Below, in pieces: positions 9,269 to 19,572 of a stretch of DNA of 64,000 bases. The stretch's first letter is position 1. Each line of letters begins with the position of its first letter. The notes beneath the pieces were generated by a model. The model saw nothing but the letters and a program-made list of their open reading frames with translations, was not told the origin of the DNA and did not search any database. Origin of the DNA: Bacillus aquiflavi (GTDB lineage Bacteria; Bacillota; Bacilli; Bacillales; Cytobacillaceae). The stretch is from the NCBI RefSeq assembly GCF_019915265.1, contig NZ_CP082780.1, positions 3,038,001 through 3,102,000 of the forward strand, given 5' to 3'. The position numbers and the translations under genes were made by a program.

Positions 9269-9282
9269 GGAACATACGTTCT
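9269..9282 (-). promoter_or_regulatory. LexA/DinR (SOS) box 2
   Basis: GGAACATACGTTCT is a second perfect GAAC-N4-GTTC site, 36 bp from the first. It is placed where RNA polymerase would bind for the M23 gene. Confidence 0.75.
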
Positions 9283-9705
9283 ATATAAATTCTATCATTT
9301 TGTAAAAATGGTATTTTATAATCATTTAATAAAATAATAAGGAAGAGGATTATGTCGTAAATTGATAAAAAAAACAGTTCTATATACCTAGGGTTTGAAA
9401 CTAATTGATAGCTCACACTTTAAGTAGTAAAATGTGTTGATAAAATAATGACAATTGAATAACTGTTTCTAATGTAGTTTTAATGATTGGAAGGTAAATT
9501 TGAAATCTCTCAATTAGAAAAGGGAATTATATTTTGAAGAACTTGAATAAATTGGCGGCACTATCACAAAAAACACTAAACTTCGGGGAAAAGTACTGAA
9601 TATTTTGAGCTGAGGTTTATCACCAATTTTTGTTAAATTACACAAAAACGAAAAAATATACTTGAATTCGTGACAATAATGTTATCATCACACAAACATT
9701 AATAT

Positions 9706-10700
9706 CTAAGATACTGATTCCCATCTGTGGTAACAGTGTATCGTCTGCCGTAAAGCGATCCAACTGGTGCTTTCCGCTAATAAAGGCCTGCATGTTTGGC
9801 CGATTTTCTCTTCACTAGAATAGCGTTCAATGTGGCCAATTTCAGCAATAATAACAGCTGTGAAAACAGGTTGCATTCCAAGTATTGTTTGTAACACAGT
9901 TTTTAAATTCGCTCAATCGATTGATCTAGGCTCTTTTATTTGTTTTTCAAATATACGAATCAATGTGATTGATGTACCAAGAATGGTATCGATGGAATCT
10001 TCGACTACTTTATCTAACCGATAAAAAAAGCAGACTACCTATTGAATGGACTTAGCCACATATTCTGGATTAGGGAATCGGTTTTTCCCTTTCGACTGAA
10101 GATAGTCAGCCAAGTCTTGCGCCAGTTCATCTAAGCTATAATTTTCGAAAAATAAATTAATCATCGCTTTACCGAATGAAGAAAACTCGGCCTCCTCTAT
10201 AAACTGTAAAAGGTATTACACTTATAGCTCAAGTATTATAAGAAGCGTTGTTTTCCCTTCGTCAATTGGGGAACAAACTGACAACATGCCCGGGCGATAA
10301 CAAATTCATCGATTTCATCAGTTTTATCCATGTATCTATAACTTTTTTTGTTAGCGATCTATGTTAAATTTATCACAAATACTTTGCCATCAAGAGCATG
10401 AATCGACTGATCATTGTGTAAAAACATCGTTGGATGAAAGCTATAGACACTCGTCGATTCCAAACAAATACGAGTACACTCACATAATGCTGTTACACTG
10501 CAAGAGGAGAATTAGCAGTCCATTGGAAAACGGTGTTTGAAAAAAATTAAAGAAAGAGCGTAAGTAGCCCTTGAATGTAAGGACAATACAACCATCTATG
10601 GCTCGATGTAAAAAGTGCGTTTGGTCACATCAAGGGCAATCTGTCGTTTCGCAGGTTTCCATCCGACTACTACATTTAGATAAAAATCGTAAAGATACAA
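9706..10700 (-). pseudogene. IS110-family transposase remnant
   Basis: Pieces in several frames on the minus strand match an IS110 transposase in order. They are ESTSVYSFHPTMFLHNDQS and YMDKTDEIDEFVIARA (DEDD domain), then FSSFGKAMINLFFENYSLDE and LADYLQSKGKNRFPNPEYVAK (linker), then LGMQPVFTAVIIAEIGHIERY (transposase-20 domain). Stops and frameshifts separate every block. It is related to the intact IS110 at 32.9 kb (shared KGKNRF-NPE and AEIG-I-R), but clearly a different, older copy. Confidence 0.75.
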
Positions 10701-10750
10701 AAAGCAGGTGGAGAAAAACGGCTTGTTTTTTTCCACCTGTTCTATTTTAA
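10698..10750 (-). terminator. Terminator of the large glucosaminidase gene
   Basis: The stem CAGGTGGA/TCCACCTG is extended by an A-rich/T-rich arm. On the minus strand CTTTTTGTATCTTT follows. It lies 30-80 bp after the stop codon at 10782. Confidence 0.7.
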
Positions 10751-10781
10751 GGCTTATTGGATCGCCTCAAAAATTTATCAT

Positions 10782-13700
10782 TTATTTTTTATATTGAGGT
10801 ACATCAAAGACCATATCATAGTTATCTAAAAGTGAAAATAATTCATACATCCGGGAAGTCTGTTTAACAGCCCAGCCGATATCTGTTGCATATTGGTGGG
10901 TTGGCGGATTATTAACTGCATATGCAGGATTCCAGCGCATTTTATATAAAGTATTTTGATCGTAGTTTGGATTATTTATATAACCTCTAGATATCCATTT
11001 TGCACCATCAATGATTGCTTTTTCAGGATTAAACCATCCTTCTTTATAAGCTCTTTCTGATCCACATCGCACAGCACAACTATCAAGCGCTCCAATCCCA
11101 TACATATTGTAAACAACTTTTGGTTCAACAGGTTTTCCATCAACAGATGAAACTAAAACACCGGTAGCAAGCTTTGAATTACCATTACTTGTTTCAAGTA
11201 AAGCATGTGAAATTAAATAAATTTCGTTAATATGATTCACACGACCTGCTTCAATAAAGGCATGTGCTTTATTTTCTAATATTCCTTTATTCGTTAAAAT
11301 TTTATTATTCACTTCATTTGGATCTAAATTCATTGATTCAGTTAACAATAAAAACTGTAAGTAATCTTTGCTTGCAGAAGAAAAATTATTTGGGTTAAGA
11401 TAATATTTTACATCTTCAGGTGAAGCGTTTTTCCAAGTTTTTGGATATCTAAACCTTAACCAACCATTTGTTTCTCCATATATTTCTATAGTTTGCCCTT
11501 TAAGAAGTTGACCAACAATCCAATATGTTGTCCCAGGACCACCTCTAACGTTTAGCCCATCTACTGTGACCGTACCTGAAGAAGAAGATGTTCGATTGAT
11601 ATATGTTTTACTTACATATGTATCATATCGCTTATCAGTCTGCGCTCCTGCATTAACTTGTTTTTTTACCATTTCATCTAACGTCATATCATAATATATA
11701 TAGCGATATTGTGTACTGGTATATTTGACATGAGGACGGTAAACATAACCTATTCGTCCGCCTAAGGAAACCATTAGCCAATCTTTTGATGTTTGTCTAA
11801 TTACAGGGTAACTTTGTCCAGGTTTAATTTTCGCATATTCTACCAATGAACCCGATGTGTTATCATATACCGAAGTTTCCACTTTTGTTTGAATATAGTT
11901 TCCTGATAAAGGTTCACCATTGTCTATATTTTTTAATCCAGATCCATTTGTTGGCTCGACTTCACTAGTTCTAACATAACCAATTTTATCTCCAAATTTT
12001 AAGCCAACAAAGCCTGAAATAGATTTAAATATTTTATACTTTTCTCCTTTTACAAGTGTTCCAACAATTTCATCACCATTTGCTCCATTCACATGGATAG
12101 GAACACCATCACGTGCTGTTGTAAAATACTGATCATTTGAATCAAAAAGATACTCAACATCAGCTTTGTAAACATAGCCTAAACGCTGTCCAATACTTAC
12201 TTGAACCCATAAAGAAGATGTATCTTGTACAATTGGGTATGAAACTCCTTCATTTAATGAAGCTGTTACAAAAGAATCTTTACTTTGACTACTGTATATA
12301 TTAACTTGCTTAGTAACTTTTATGCGTTTACTAGAATTTGCTAAACCAGGGTTAAGATCATTCATCACAAAAACTTGCGTTCCAGATACGTGACTGCCTT
12401 TTACATATCCAACACTATCGCCAAATTGAATTCTTATAAAACCGTCTGATGTTGTACTCAATATAGGGAACTGGTGTCCCTTTCCTTTTAGCTCACCTAC
12501 TTGACCGTTTGATTGAACTACTGGTACAGATGAATACATTAAGGTCATATACTTATCTGTAGATAAAACTGGATCATGAACGTGTGGTTTATAAATATAG
12601 CCAACCCGTCCACCAAATAATACTCGATACCAATCTTTAGAAGACTGATCAACGATTACATAACTTTCTCCCTTATTTAAAGTTCCCATTGAAACTAATT
12701 TGCCTGAAGAATTATCATAAATAGGAACATTAACTATTGGTGTAATGAATCTCGAACTATTTGTGTAGCCTGAGTTTTTGTTTTTAATTGTATATCCATT
12801 ACTTGCTGTAATTAAAGAATTTTTTACATAACCGATACCATTACTATATTGAATTCTGACGAACCCATCAATATGGGATAATATTTCAAATTCTTGTCTA
12901 CCCGATAAATAACCTACTACATCTGACCCTCCAGATCTATTGACAACGACTGGTGTTTGACTATATATAGTTTGAAAATATTTATCTTGTTCTTGTATTT
13001 TAATAATGATATGAGGTCTATAAACATAACCTACTCTGTTCCCAAGTAATACTCGATACCAGTCTTGAGAAGTTTGTTCAACAATCGGATAATCAATATT
13101 ATTTTTTATAGTACCCATTGGAACGAGTGAACCTGACGTATTATCATAAACGATTACTTCATTAATTGCTCGAAATGTTTTACTACTATTAGTATAGTTC
13201 GTATTTAGATTTTTTATTGAAGAACCGTCAGACTGGGTTATCGAAGCTTTTCGTATAAATCCTAACTGATTTCCAAATTGGATCTTTATGAAATCAGGTG
13301 TCTCCTCAATAATTTTAAACTCTTGACCTTCATTAACTGTTCCTACAACAGTACTGGCTTTTTCATTTAAATAAACTTCCGCTTTTGAAGAATTGATTTT
13401 TACATACTTTCCAGAAGTTGTTGTTGCTTGTAAACTGTTTAAAGTTGTAGAATCTTTTTCGTTAACTTCTGGTAAAAGAGATTTAATTGTTTCTGATTCT
13501 TTACTTTCTTCCTCAACGATTAATGAATCTTTCTCTTCAGTTTGCTTATCTTTCTCTTCAGTTTGCTTATCTTCCTCTTGAACCGCTTTATCTTCTTCTG
13601 ATTCTGAAATTTGTTTATCTTCTTCTGACTCTTCATTTGAGTCGTCAACTAAAGTTAAATTTCCAGGAGATATTAAGCTTTTTTTAATTAACATTTTACT

Positions 13701-14174
13701 GCTTCCAAAATAGAAAAAGAAATGCTCCTCATCATGATCTGATAGAAGAATTGTTTTTGTTGTCAATAATTCCCCTATTTTTTCAAGAGCTTCATTTGTA
13801 AACTCTATGTTTTGTGAATCTACCATTTCATATTGAAAACGGTCATCTAAATTTTCAGGAATGATTGGCTCTTCATCTAGTACATTAAAATTATTAAGAT
13901 TTAACAAAATCTTATCATTATTAATAATTGCATATCCTTCACTAGTTTCTTCATCTATTACAATAGGAATTTGAGAATCTTTTGAAATTGTTATTTTGTA
14001 AGATTCTTCTGGATGAACAAGTTCAACATCATTTATCGCCTCTGCTAAAGTGAAAACATAATCTTGAAGACGATCATCTTCACTTTGGGCATGTACAATA
14101 TTTGCAAAAAAAGTAGCAAATATAAATACAGTTAAAATGGGGATAGTAAAATACTTCTGTAATGTCTTTACCAT
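10782..14174 (-). CDS. Large secreted SH3-repeat N-acetylglucosaminidase (GH73)
   Basis: 1130 residues. A Sec signal peptide ends at VHAQS (about residue 30). An acidic Glu/Asp/Lys repeat segment containing EEDKQTEEKDKQTEEKD lies at about 185-235. Then come eight SH3-like modules in four alternating pairs (one type ending in KIQFGNQLGFIRK-like sequence, the other in WYRVLLGNRVGYVYRPH), and one classical SH3 module (DGLNVRGGPGTTYWIVGQL). The C-terminal glucosaminidase domain (about 965-1130) has EIYLISHALLETSNGNSKLA with the catalytic Glu, YNMYGIGA and the WNPAYAV region. It should hydrolyse GlcNAc-MurNAc bonds in the wall, as LytD does. It is the last gene after the flippase gene (0-bp gap), so it may be read with the polysaccharide genes. 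Confidence 0.9.
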   Translation of the reverse strand: MVKTLQKYFTIPILTVFIFATFFANIVHAQSEDDRLQDYVFTLAEAINDVELVHPEESYKITISKDSQIPIVIDEETSEGYAIINNDKILLNLNNFNVLDEEPIIPENLDDRFQYEMVDSQNIEFTNEALEKIGELLTTKTILLSDHDEEHFFFYFGSSKMLIKKSLISPGNLTLVDDSNEESEEDKQISESEEDKAVQEEDKQTEEKDKQTEEKDSLIVEEESKESETIKSLLPEVNEKDSTTLNSLQATTTSGKYVKINSSKAEVYLNEKASTVVGTVNEGQEFKIIEETPDFIKIQFGNQLGFIRKASITQSDGSSIKNLNTNYTNSSKTFRAINEVIVYDNTSGSLVPMGTIKNNIDYPIVEQTSQDWYRVLLGNRVGYVYRPHIIIKIQEQDKYFQTIYSQTPVVVNRSGGSDVVGYLSGRQEFEILSHIDGFVRIQYSNGIGYVKNSLITASNGYTIKNKNSGYTNSSRFITPIVNVPIYDNSSGKLVSMGTLNKGESYVIVDQSSKDWYRVLFGGRVGYIYKPHVHDPVLSTDKYMTLMYSSVPVVQSNGQVGELKGKGHQFPILSTTSDGFIRIQFGDSVGYVKGSHVSGTQVFVMNDLNPGLANSSKRIKVTKQVNIYSSQSKDSFVTASLNEGVSYPIVQDTSSLWVQVSIGQRLGYVYKADVEYLFDSNDQYFTTARDGVPIHVNGANGDEIVGTLVKGEKYKIFKSISGFVGLKFGDKIGYVRTSEVEPTNGSGLKNIDNGEPLSGNYIQTKVETSVYDNTSGSLVEYAKIKPGQSYPVIRQTSKDWLMVSLGGRIGYVYRPHVKYTSTQYRYIYYDMTLDEMVKKQVNAGAQTDKRYDTYVSKTYINRTSSSSGTVTVDGLNVRGGPGTTYWIVGQLLKGQTIEIYGETNGWLRFRYPKTWKNASPEDVKYYLNPNNFSSASKDYLQFLLLTESMNLDPNEVNNKILTNKGILENKAHAFIEAGRVNHINEIYLISHALLETSNGNSKLATGVLVSSVDGKPVEPKVVYNMYGIGALDSCAVRCGSERAYKEGWFNPEKAIIDGAKWISRGYINNPNYDQNTLYKMRWNPAYAVNNPPTHQYATDIGWAVKQTSRMYELFSLLDNYDMVFDVPQYKK

Positions 14175-15619
14175 TTAACCTCTCTCCTCGCCTTTTTTGA
14201 ATAATTTATCTTTTTCTTTTATTACTAATTTAATTGTTTTTCGATAAAAAATACTTAAACTACCGATCATCAAAGCACCTAATAATACATTTAGCCAACT
14301 CCAACTATAAAAAGAGTTGTAAAGTGCATATAATGCTACAAGTATTGTAATGAAGAAAAATTTATACAGTTTATAGTCAACATTAAAATATTTTTTTGAA
14401 ATTAAAGTACGTAAAAACATAAATATAATAAAAGATAAGCCTGTAGCAATGGCAGCACCAGTTGCACCCATTTTAGGCACAAGAACAAACGTCATACCAA
14501 GATTAACAAAGAAAACGATAATCGTTATAAATAAATGCCATCTTGTTTTTTTATAAAAATTTATACCAATTACAGTTGTTTCAGAAATTGTATACATAAC
14601 TGGCATAAAAACTAAAAAAGGCATGATAAATGTTGCAGTTCTATACTCAGCACCTAACAGTAAAACAATCAAATCTTTAAACATAATTGTCAATATTGCA
14701 ATTAAAAACATCCCAAAAGAGACTATTTCGTACATTTTTTTGTATAGAACACTTTATCATTAGGATTTTTTTCATAATGATCGTAGCTAACAGGAGACCA
14801 AAACGTAGAAAACGTCGTTTGGAAAATATTAAGTAGTGCAATGACTTTAAAAGCCGCAACGTATAATCCTAACTCCTCTGCAGATGCCCAAGCTTTTAGT
14901 GCAAAACGATCAATTGATTGCATGAGCCAGTAGATGAGTGATGTAAACACTAACGGAATTAAAAAATATATAATTTCCTTGTCTGTTGTTTTTAAAGTGG
15001 TTTTTTGTCTATTTGAAAACCAATAATGCCTTGTTAAAAAAACTGTAAGTAAAGCTGCTATCACTAACCAAAATAAATAACTATAGATATATGTATGAAA
15101 ACTGCTTCCCAATAGAAAGACGAATAGTAAAACTCCTAGTAATTCTAAAATTTTTGCTGCTATCTGGACAATAGAGTATATTAGTCCTTTTTGCTCCATC
15201 CGTATTACTAAAGTTGAGAAGCGATAAATAATTTGAAATAATGCTCCTAGTAAAACTAATAAAATCAAGAAAGTACTATCCTGATTGAACATAAATAAAG
15301 ATAATGGTTTACTAAAGAAAAGAATTACAATTGACGACAATATAAAAGCTACTATCGTCATTCTAATACACTTCTTTAATAAAACAGCACGGTGATTCTC
15401 TTCTTCCACATAAAAGAAGCGTACAAATGCTTGATCCGTTCCCAATAATGAAACAAGAACAATAATATTAAAAAACAATACATACATCGATCCTAGTCCA
15501 AAATCTTTAGGACTAAATAATCTCGTTATGATTGGTGTTGAAATAACTCCAATTCCTAGAGCCACCCAACTTCCAAACGAAAAGGAAAGAAATTTTGAAA
15601 ACAACTTATTGCCTGCCAT
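14175..15619 (-). pseudogene. wzx: Wzx-type polysaccharide flippase, split by a frameshift at an A7 run
   Basis: Two overlapping frames encode a single MATE/MOP-superfamily flippase. The N-terminal 298 residues (15619-14723) begin FSFGSWVALGIGVISTPIIT and carry nine or so TM helices. The C-terminal 186 residues (14735-14175) begin MYEIVSFGMFLIAILTIMFK and supply the rest. The joined length of about 480 residues is normal. The break is at a 7-A run (T7 on the plus strand, 14735-14741). In the zero frame the heptamer reads A-AAA-AAA, the arrangement that permits a -1 ribosomal shift, and a -1 shift restores exactly the open frame. It may be a true mutation, a sequencing error, or productive slippage. 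It would flip the lipid-linked repeat unit made by this cluster. Confidence 0.8.
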
Positions 15620-15642
15620 TTAATCATTCTCCGTTCTCTTTA

Positions 15643-16800
15643 CTAACTTTCTAACTGCATTTTATACTCAGAAATAATTTGCTTCGTAATAGTTTCCTTT
15701 CCGAATTTTTGCTCGCAGTTATTTCTAATAACAGACGGATGATATGAGTGGTAATTTTCAGTTAGTTTTTTCATTGCATTAGCTAATTCCTGTTCATTAT
15801 TTTTAGGAACTAAAAAGCCGTTCGACTCATTAACAATCATTGATGGACCGCCAGAATCCGTCGCAATAATCGGTTTGCCACATGCTAAAGCTTCTATAAA
15901 TGAGACACCAAAAGTCTCAAATTCACTCGCAAGTACAAATGCATCACAACTATTTAAATACACCTTAACATCTTCTCTTGATTTCCTGCCCAATAACTTA
16001 ATTTGATCATTCATGTTTAAATCATCAATTAATTGTTTCAGTTGACTGTATTGTTCTCCGTCACCAATTATATTTAACAACATATGTTTTTGATTTGAAA
16101 AAGCTTGATGGAATGCTTTAATTAATAAATCCATTCGTTTATTATATTTTAAAAAACCAATTGATAAAAATGTAAAATGAGATGATTCTCTTTTTCTTTC
16201 CTCTACTGTGAAATTTTCAACGTCAACTATATTGGGAATAAGTGTAATTTTGTTTGAATCAACTAGCTCTGAAAGCTTCTCTTGTAAAGTTGGCCCTACT
16301 GCAATAATTTTATCACTATGTTCAAACGCAATTTTGGCTGCGGATAACTGAGTTTTATTTAACTTCCCTGTTATAAAACCGCTAAAATGTTCAGTGATGA
16401 TTAAGGGAACAGAATATTTACCTTTCAAGCTTATAGCTGCCCAACCACCCCACAATGCTGAATGGGCATGAATAATATCAGGAATCCATCCCTCTTTCTC
16501 AAACTTTTCCATAATTTTTAATAAATATTTCCGGAAGAAATAACCGTATGAGTATGCGATATTAAAAGGAAAGTACAGATATTGTATGTTTCTTCCAGTA
16601 AAAACAGGCTTAGTTTCTACTCGATAGCCAAGTTTATGTAGTCCAAATTTCGAAAACTTTTTCATACTTATTAATTCTGGAAATGCAACTCTTATATCAA
16701 GCTGATGTTCGCTTAACGCTACGGCTTGCTCTTTGAAAAAAATACCGTTAATTGGATTATCATCTGTTGAATACCATGATGGAATTATTAATACTTTCAT
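15643..16800 (-). CDS. GT4 glycosyltransferase
   Basis: 385 residues, complete GT-B fold. N-terminal MKVLIIPSWYSTDDNPINGIF is typical of GT4 enzymes acting on lipid-linked exopolysaccharide. Acceptor-side IHAHSALWGGWAA and TEHFSGFI precede the donor domain with FLSIGFLKYNKRMDLLIKAF, GDGEQ and the EX7E motif EFETFGVSFIEALACGKPII. It lies 23 bp upstream of the flippase frame in one transcription unit. The sugar specificity is unknown. Confidence 0.85.
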   Translation of the reverse strand: MKVLIIPSWYSTDDNPINGIFFKEQAVALSEHQLDIRVAFPELISMKKFSKFGLHKLGYRVETKPVFTGRNIQYLYFPFNIAYSYGYFFRKYLLKIMEKFEKEGWIPDIIHAHSALWGGWAAISLKGKYSVPLIITEHFSGFITGKLNKTQLSAAKIAFEHSDKIIAVGPTLQEKLSELVDSNKITLIPNIVDVENFTVEERKRESSHFTFLSIGFLKYNKRMDLLIKAFHQAFSNQKHMLLNIIGDGEQYSQLKQLIDDLNMNDQIKLLGRKSREDVKVYLNSCDAFVLASEFETFGVSFIEALACGKPIIATDSGGPSMIVNESNGFLVPKNNEQELANAMKKLTENYHSYHPSVIRNNCEQKFGKETITKQIISEYKMQLES

Positions 16801-16904
16801 TATTTCTATCCTTTCATTTTAGTACCATCATAAATTTAATATATGATAATATTATATTTATCACATATTTTCTTTACAATACTTTAACGGTTGGAGGTTA
16901 TCGC

Positions 16905-17951
16905 ATGACCGACTTTTTATTTGTTACATATCTTTTCTCACCGAAAGACGGTGTCGGATCTACACGATCACGGGCAATCTATTCTTTCTTAAAATCTAAA
17001 AATATCGATATAGATATTATTAGCAGAGATACGTACGGTAAAAATAAATCATTTCCTTTATGGACAATGCGTACATTTTTTTCGATTTTAAAAAGCAAGC
17101 GAAGAACAGTATATGTTTCTTGTGGACCATTTACTCATCTTATTTTCGTTACTATTGCTGCTAAGCTTTCTCGAAAACGATTAATTATTGATTTTCGTGA
17201 TCCATGGTCATTAAACATTAAAAATAATTACGGCAAAAAAAAGAGACAGACAGAAAGCATTTTCAAACGGTATAAACGTTCGCTCAAAATTAAGATCTCG
17301 GAATTGGTGGAAAAATTTATATACAAACAATGCAATTCATTTATTGTCTGTACAAACGGTATGTATGAATCATATCGCTCACTTTTCAAAAATGATGATA
17401 AGCTACATTTGATCATTAACGGCCATACAGTTGATGTTAAAGCCAAGCTTAAAACGATACCTAATACAGTTAAATTTGTTTGTCTCGGTAAATTTGCTGA
17501 ATATAATCCGAATAAAGCTTTACATTGCTTAAAAAAAATCAATGCACTTATTAAACAAAACCCACACATTAAATACGAGCTTATTTTTGTTGGGACTGAT
17601 CCAGCTATTAACCTTGAGATTATAAAAGCAGCCCATCTAGATAGAATTGCAAAATTCATTCCAAGAAAAAGTTATAAAGAAGCAATTCAAATTGCTGAAT
17701 CATGTGATATAGGGCTGGCGATAGTTAGAGATGAATTTATAGAATTAGGGACAAAGGCATTTGATTATATAGGATTGCATCTTCCGATCTTTGATTGTTT
17801 TGAAAAAGATAACAATTTCAGAGACTTTTTCAAAAACTATTTATCAAATGGTGAAAAAATAACGATCACTATTAATGATGCCATGAAGTTTCGTAGAGAA
17901 CAAATTCTCGAAGAAAATCTTAATGTTTTTATTAATAGTAACAATTCTTAG
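16905..17951 (+). CDS. Glycosyltransferase (GT-B fold)
   Basis: 348 residues from an ATG preceded by TTGGAGG; the frame is open further upstream but without an RBS. FLFVTYLFSPKDGVGSTRSR opens the N-terminal domain. DFRDPWSLN and FIVCTNGMYESY are typical of GT4-like enzymes. The C-terminal part has KFVCLGKFAEYNPNKAL and FIELGTKAFDYIGLHLPIF at the donor site. It is the only plus-strand gene in the polysaccharide cluster, divergent from the neighbouring GT4 gene with a 104-bp shared promoter region. Confidence 0.78.
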   Translation: MTDFLFVTYLFSPKDGVGSTRSRAIYSFLKSKNIDIDIISRDTYGKNKSFPLWTMRTFFSILKSKRRTVYVSCGPFTHLIFVTIAAKLSRKRLIIDFRDPWSLNIKNNYGKKKRQTESIFKRYKRSLKIKISELVEKFIYKQCNSFIVCTNGMYESYRSLFKNDDKLHLIINGHTVDVKAKLKTIPNTVKFVCLGKFAEYNPNKALHCLKKINALIKQNPHIKYELIFVGTDPAINLEIIKAAHLDRIAKFIPRKSYKEAIQIAESCDIGLAIVRDEFIELGTKAFDYIGLHLPIFDCFEKDNNFRDFFKNYLSNGEKITITINDAMKFRREQILEENLNVFINSNNS

Positions 17952-17982
17952 AGGGGGGCTTTTTATAAGCTCCCTTTTATTG
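17952..17982 (+). terminator. Terminator after the plus-strand glycosyltransferase
   Basis: The stem GGGGGCTT/AAGCTCCC is followed by TTTTATTG, directly after the stop codon. Confidence 0.75.
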
Positions 17983-18086
17983 TGATCATATCTATTTTTT
18001 CGAAGAATATACAGATAAATATGAACGAATAAAGGAATATTCCCCCCTGAAGTGATGTTATACAATATTATTGTTTAGGCTCACCC

Positions 18087-18176
18087 TGAAAAAGTCCTTC
18101 TGATATTAAAACGAGGAGAAAACAAGTTTCTTTCTCGTTTCATATCGTCGGAAGGAAACCGAGCCATTAAAAACAG
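18087..18176 (+). repeat. Dispersed intergenic repeat, copy A
   Basis: This is one of at least four related, non-coding segments. It contains AAAACGAGGAGAAAA, TTTCTTTCTCG and TTCATATCGTCGGAAG, and ends GAGCCATTAAAAACAG. It lies between the convergent glycosyltransferase and polymerase genes. The other copies are at 30061, 37779 and 51580. Confidence 0.6.
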
Positions 18177-18225
18177 TAATACTTTAAAATACACAAAATA
18201 AGCAATCCTATACAATCAATTTTAA

Positions 18226-19482
18226 TTATTTTTGTTTTATATTAAGGGTCTTTTTTTGCTTTATCCTAACATTATTAATAATCGCTATTGCGACTCCATA
18301 AAATAGCCACATTGTCCAATGATAAAATAAACTGCTTGGTCCTATCGATGCTAATATAAAACCAATAAAGCTCAGAAATAAGGCGATAGAAACTTTACTT
18401 TCACTAATTTTACTCTTACCTATTTTAAATAATTGTATAATAAGCGATACAAAAAAAAGCAAGTAAAGACCGAATATAAAAACTCCATATTCAGTTAATA
18501 TTTCTATCCACCAATTATGCGGGTTAATAATTCCACCAGTATTAAAATTTTCATAAATATTTGTAATAAAGTTTCCAGGTCCTACACCAAAAAACCAGTG
18601 ATCTGATAAAGCATATAAACCGTTTAAATATAAATTTAACCTTACGAACGCAGATCCATTAGAAAACTTTAAACTATTTAATATAGTAAGCACCTTTTCT
18701 CCAACAGGTGTAAAGAAAAAGACACCTATTATACCAAAAAGAGCAACAGAACTAAGTAGTACCTTATAGATTTTCTTATAATCCAAAATAAAAAGATTCA
18801 TAATAACTATTTGCAAGAATAATGAAATTAAAGCTGCTTTCGAATCATTTATATAAATGACAATGAAAATAGCAGCATAAATCATTGCGTTAATAATACT
18901 TAATAAGATTTTTTTTCGTGTTATGTTTAATAGGAAAAAAGGAGCAATTAACACTAAGAAATACGCATGATCATTTTCATTATAGAAAAATCCTGTTGAT
19001 ATATATTGAGCAGTGTCCTGATTATATAATCTTGATGTAGGCAAATGAATATTCGTAATCATTTCGATAAATGATAGTCCTACCATCAACACACCAATGA
19101 CCCAAAATATACGGTAAACCCATTTATAACTTTCCTGAGCTGATAACACTTTAACTAGCAAAAGTATAAACAAAATAAACATTGAAAAATAGTATAGCTG
19201 TCTAATCGCTAAGTTTGGATCGTTTGACCAAAGAACAGCTACCCCGCCATATGAAAACCAGATCAAAAAAAACAATAGATAAATTCTGATTTCATTATAA
19301 TTTGCCCATTTTGGTTTGAAAATAAGCTCATAAAGAAAGTAATAAATTGAGATTATAAGTATTACTCGCAAACTAGTTATCGTAATCGGTCCTAAATCTA
19401 TTTTAAATAATAGAGGATCCAAAAAAACTAGAATAGTAATTAAGAAAAAAAGATATTTCCTAAAATTCAAACTTGCATTCAA
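18226..19482 (-). CDS. wzy: O-antigen ligase/Wzy-type polysaccharide polymerase
   Basis: 418 residues with about ten to twelve TM helices and a large extracellular loop containing FFYNENDHAYFLVLIAPFF and a DHWFFGVGPGNFITN-like segment. These are hallmarks of the Wzy/WaaL (O-antigen ligase) fold. In a cluster with a flippase, a chain-length protein and an initiating transferase, polymerisation of the lipid-linked repeat is the most likely role. WaaL-type ligation cannot be excluded by sequence. It lies 90 bp after the dehydrogenase gene. Confidence 0.82.
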   Translation of the reverse strand: MNASLNFRKYLFFLITILVFLDPLLFKIDLGPITITSLRVILIISIYYFLYELIFKPKWANYNEIRIYLLFFLIWFSYGGVAVLWSNDPNLAIRQLYYFSMFILFILLLVKVLSAQESYKWVYRIFWVIGVLMVGLSFIEMITNIHLPTSRLYNQDTAQYISTGFFYNENDHAYFLVLIAPFFLLNITRKKILLSIINAMIYAAIFIVIYINDSKAALISLFLQIVIMNLFILDYKKIYKVLLSSVALFGIIGVFFFTPVGEKVLTILNSLKFSNGSAFVRLNLYLNGLYALSDHWFFGVGPGNFITNIYENFNTGGIINPHNWWIEILTEYGVFIFGLYLLFFVSLIIQLFKIGKSKISESKVSIALFLSFIGFILASIGPSSLFYHWTMWLFYGVAIAIINNVRIKQKKTLNIKQK

Positions 19483-19572
19483 AAGAGATCCCTCTTTGCA
19501 ATTATTTTTACTGACTTTTTCGTAAAGAGAGGATCTAACTGAAAATCAAAGATCCTCTAATTCTTTGTCAAT

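Noticed and set aside
9231-9416. 61-codon minus-strand ORF upstream of the endolysin
   Set aside because: It overlaps the LexA boxes and promoter, has no RBS, and the hydrophobic composition reflects AT-rich DNA.
17228-17659. 143-codon minus-strand ORF
   Set aside because: It is antisense to the plus-strand glycosyltransferase, which has an RBS and family motifs.
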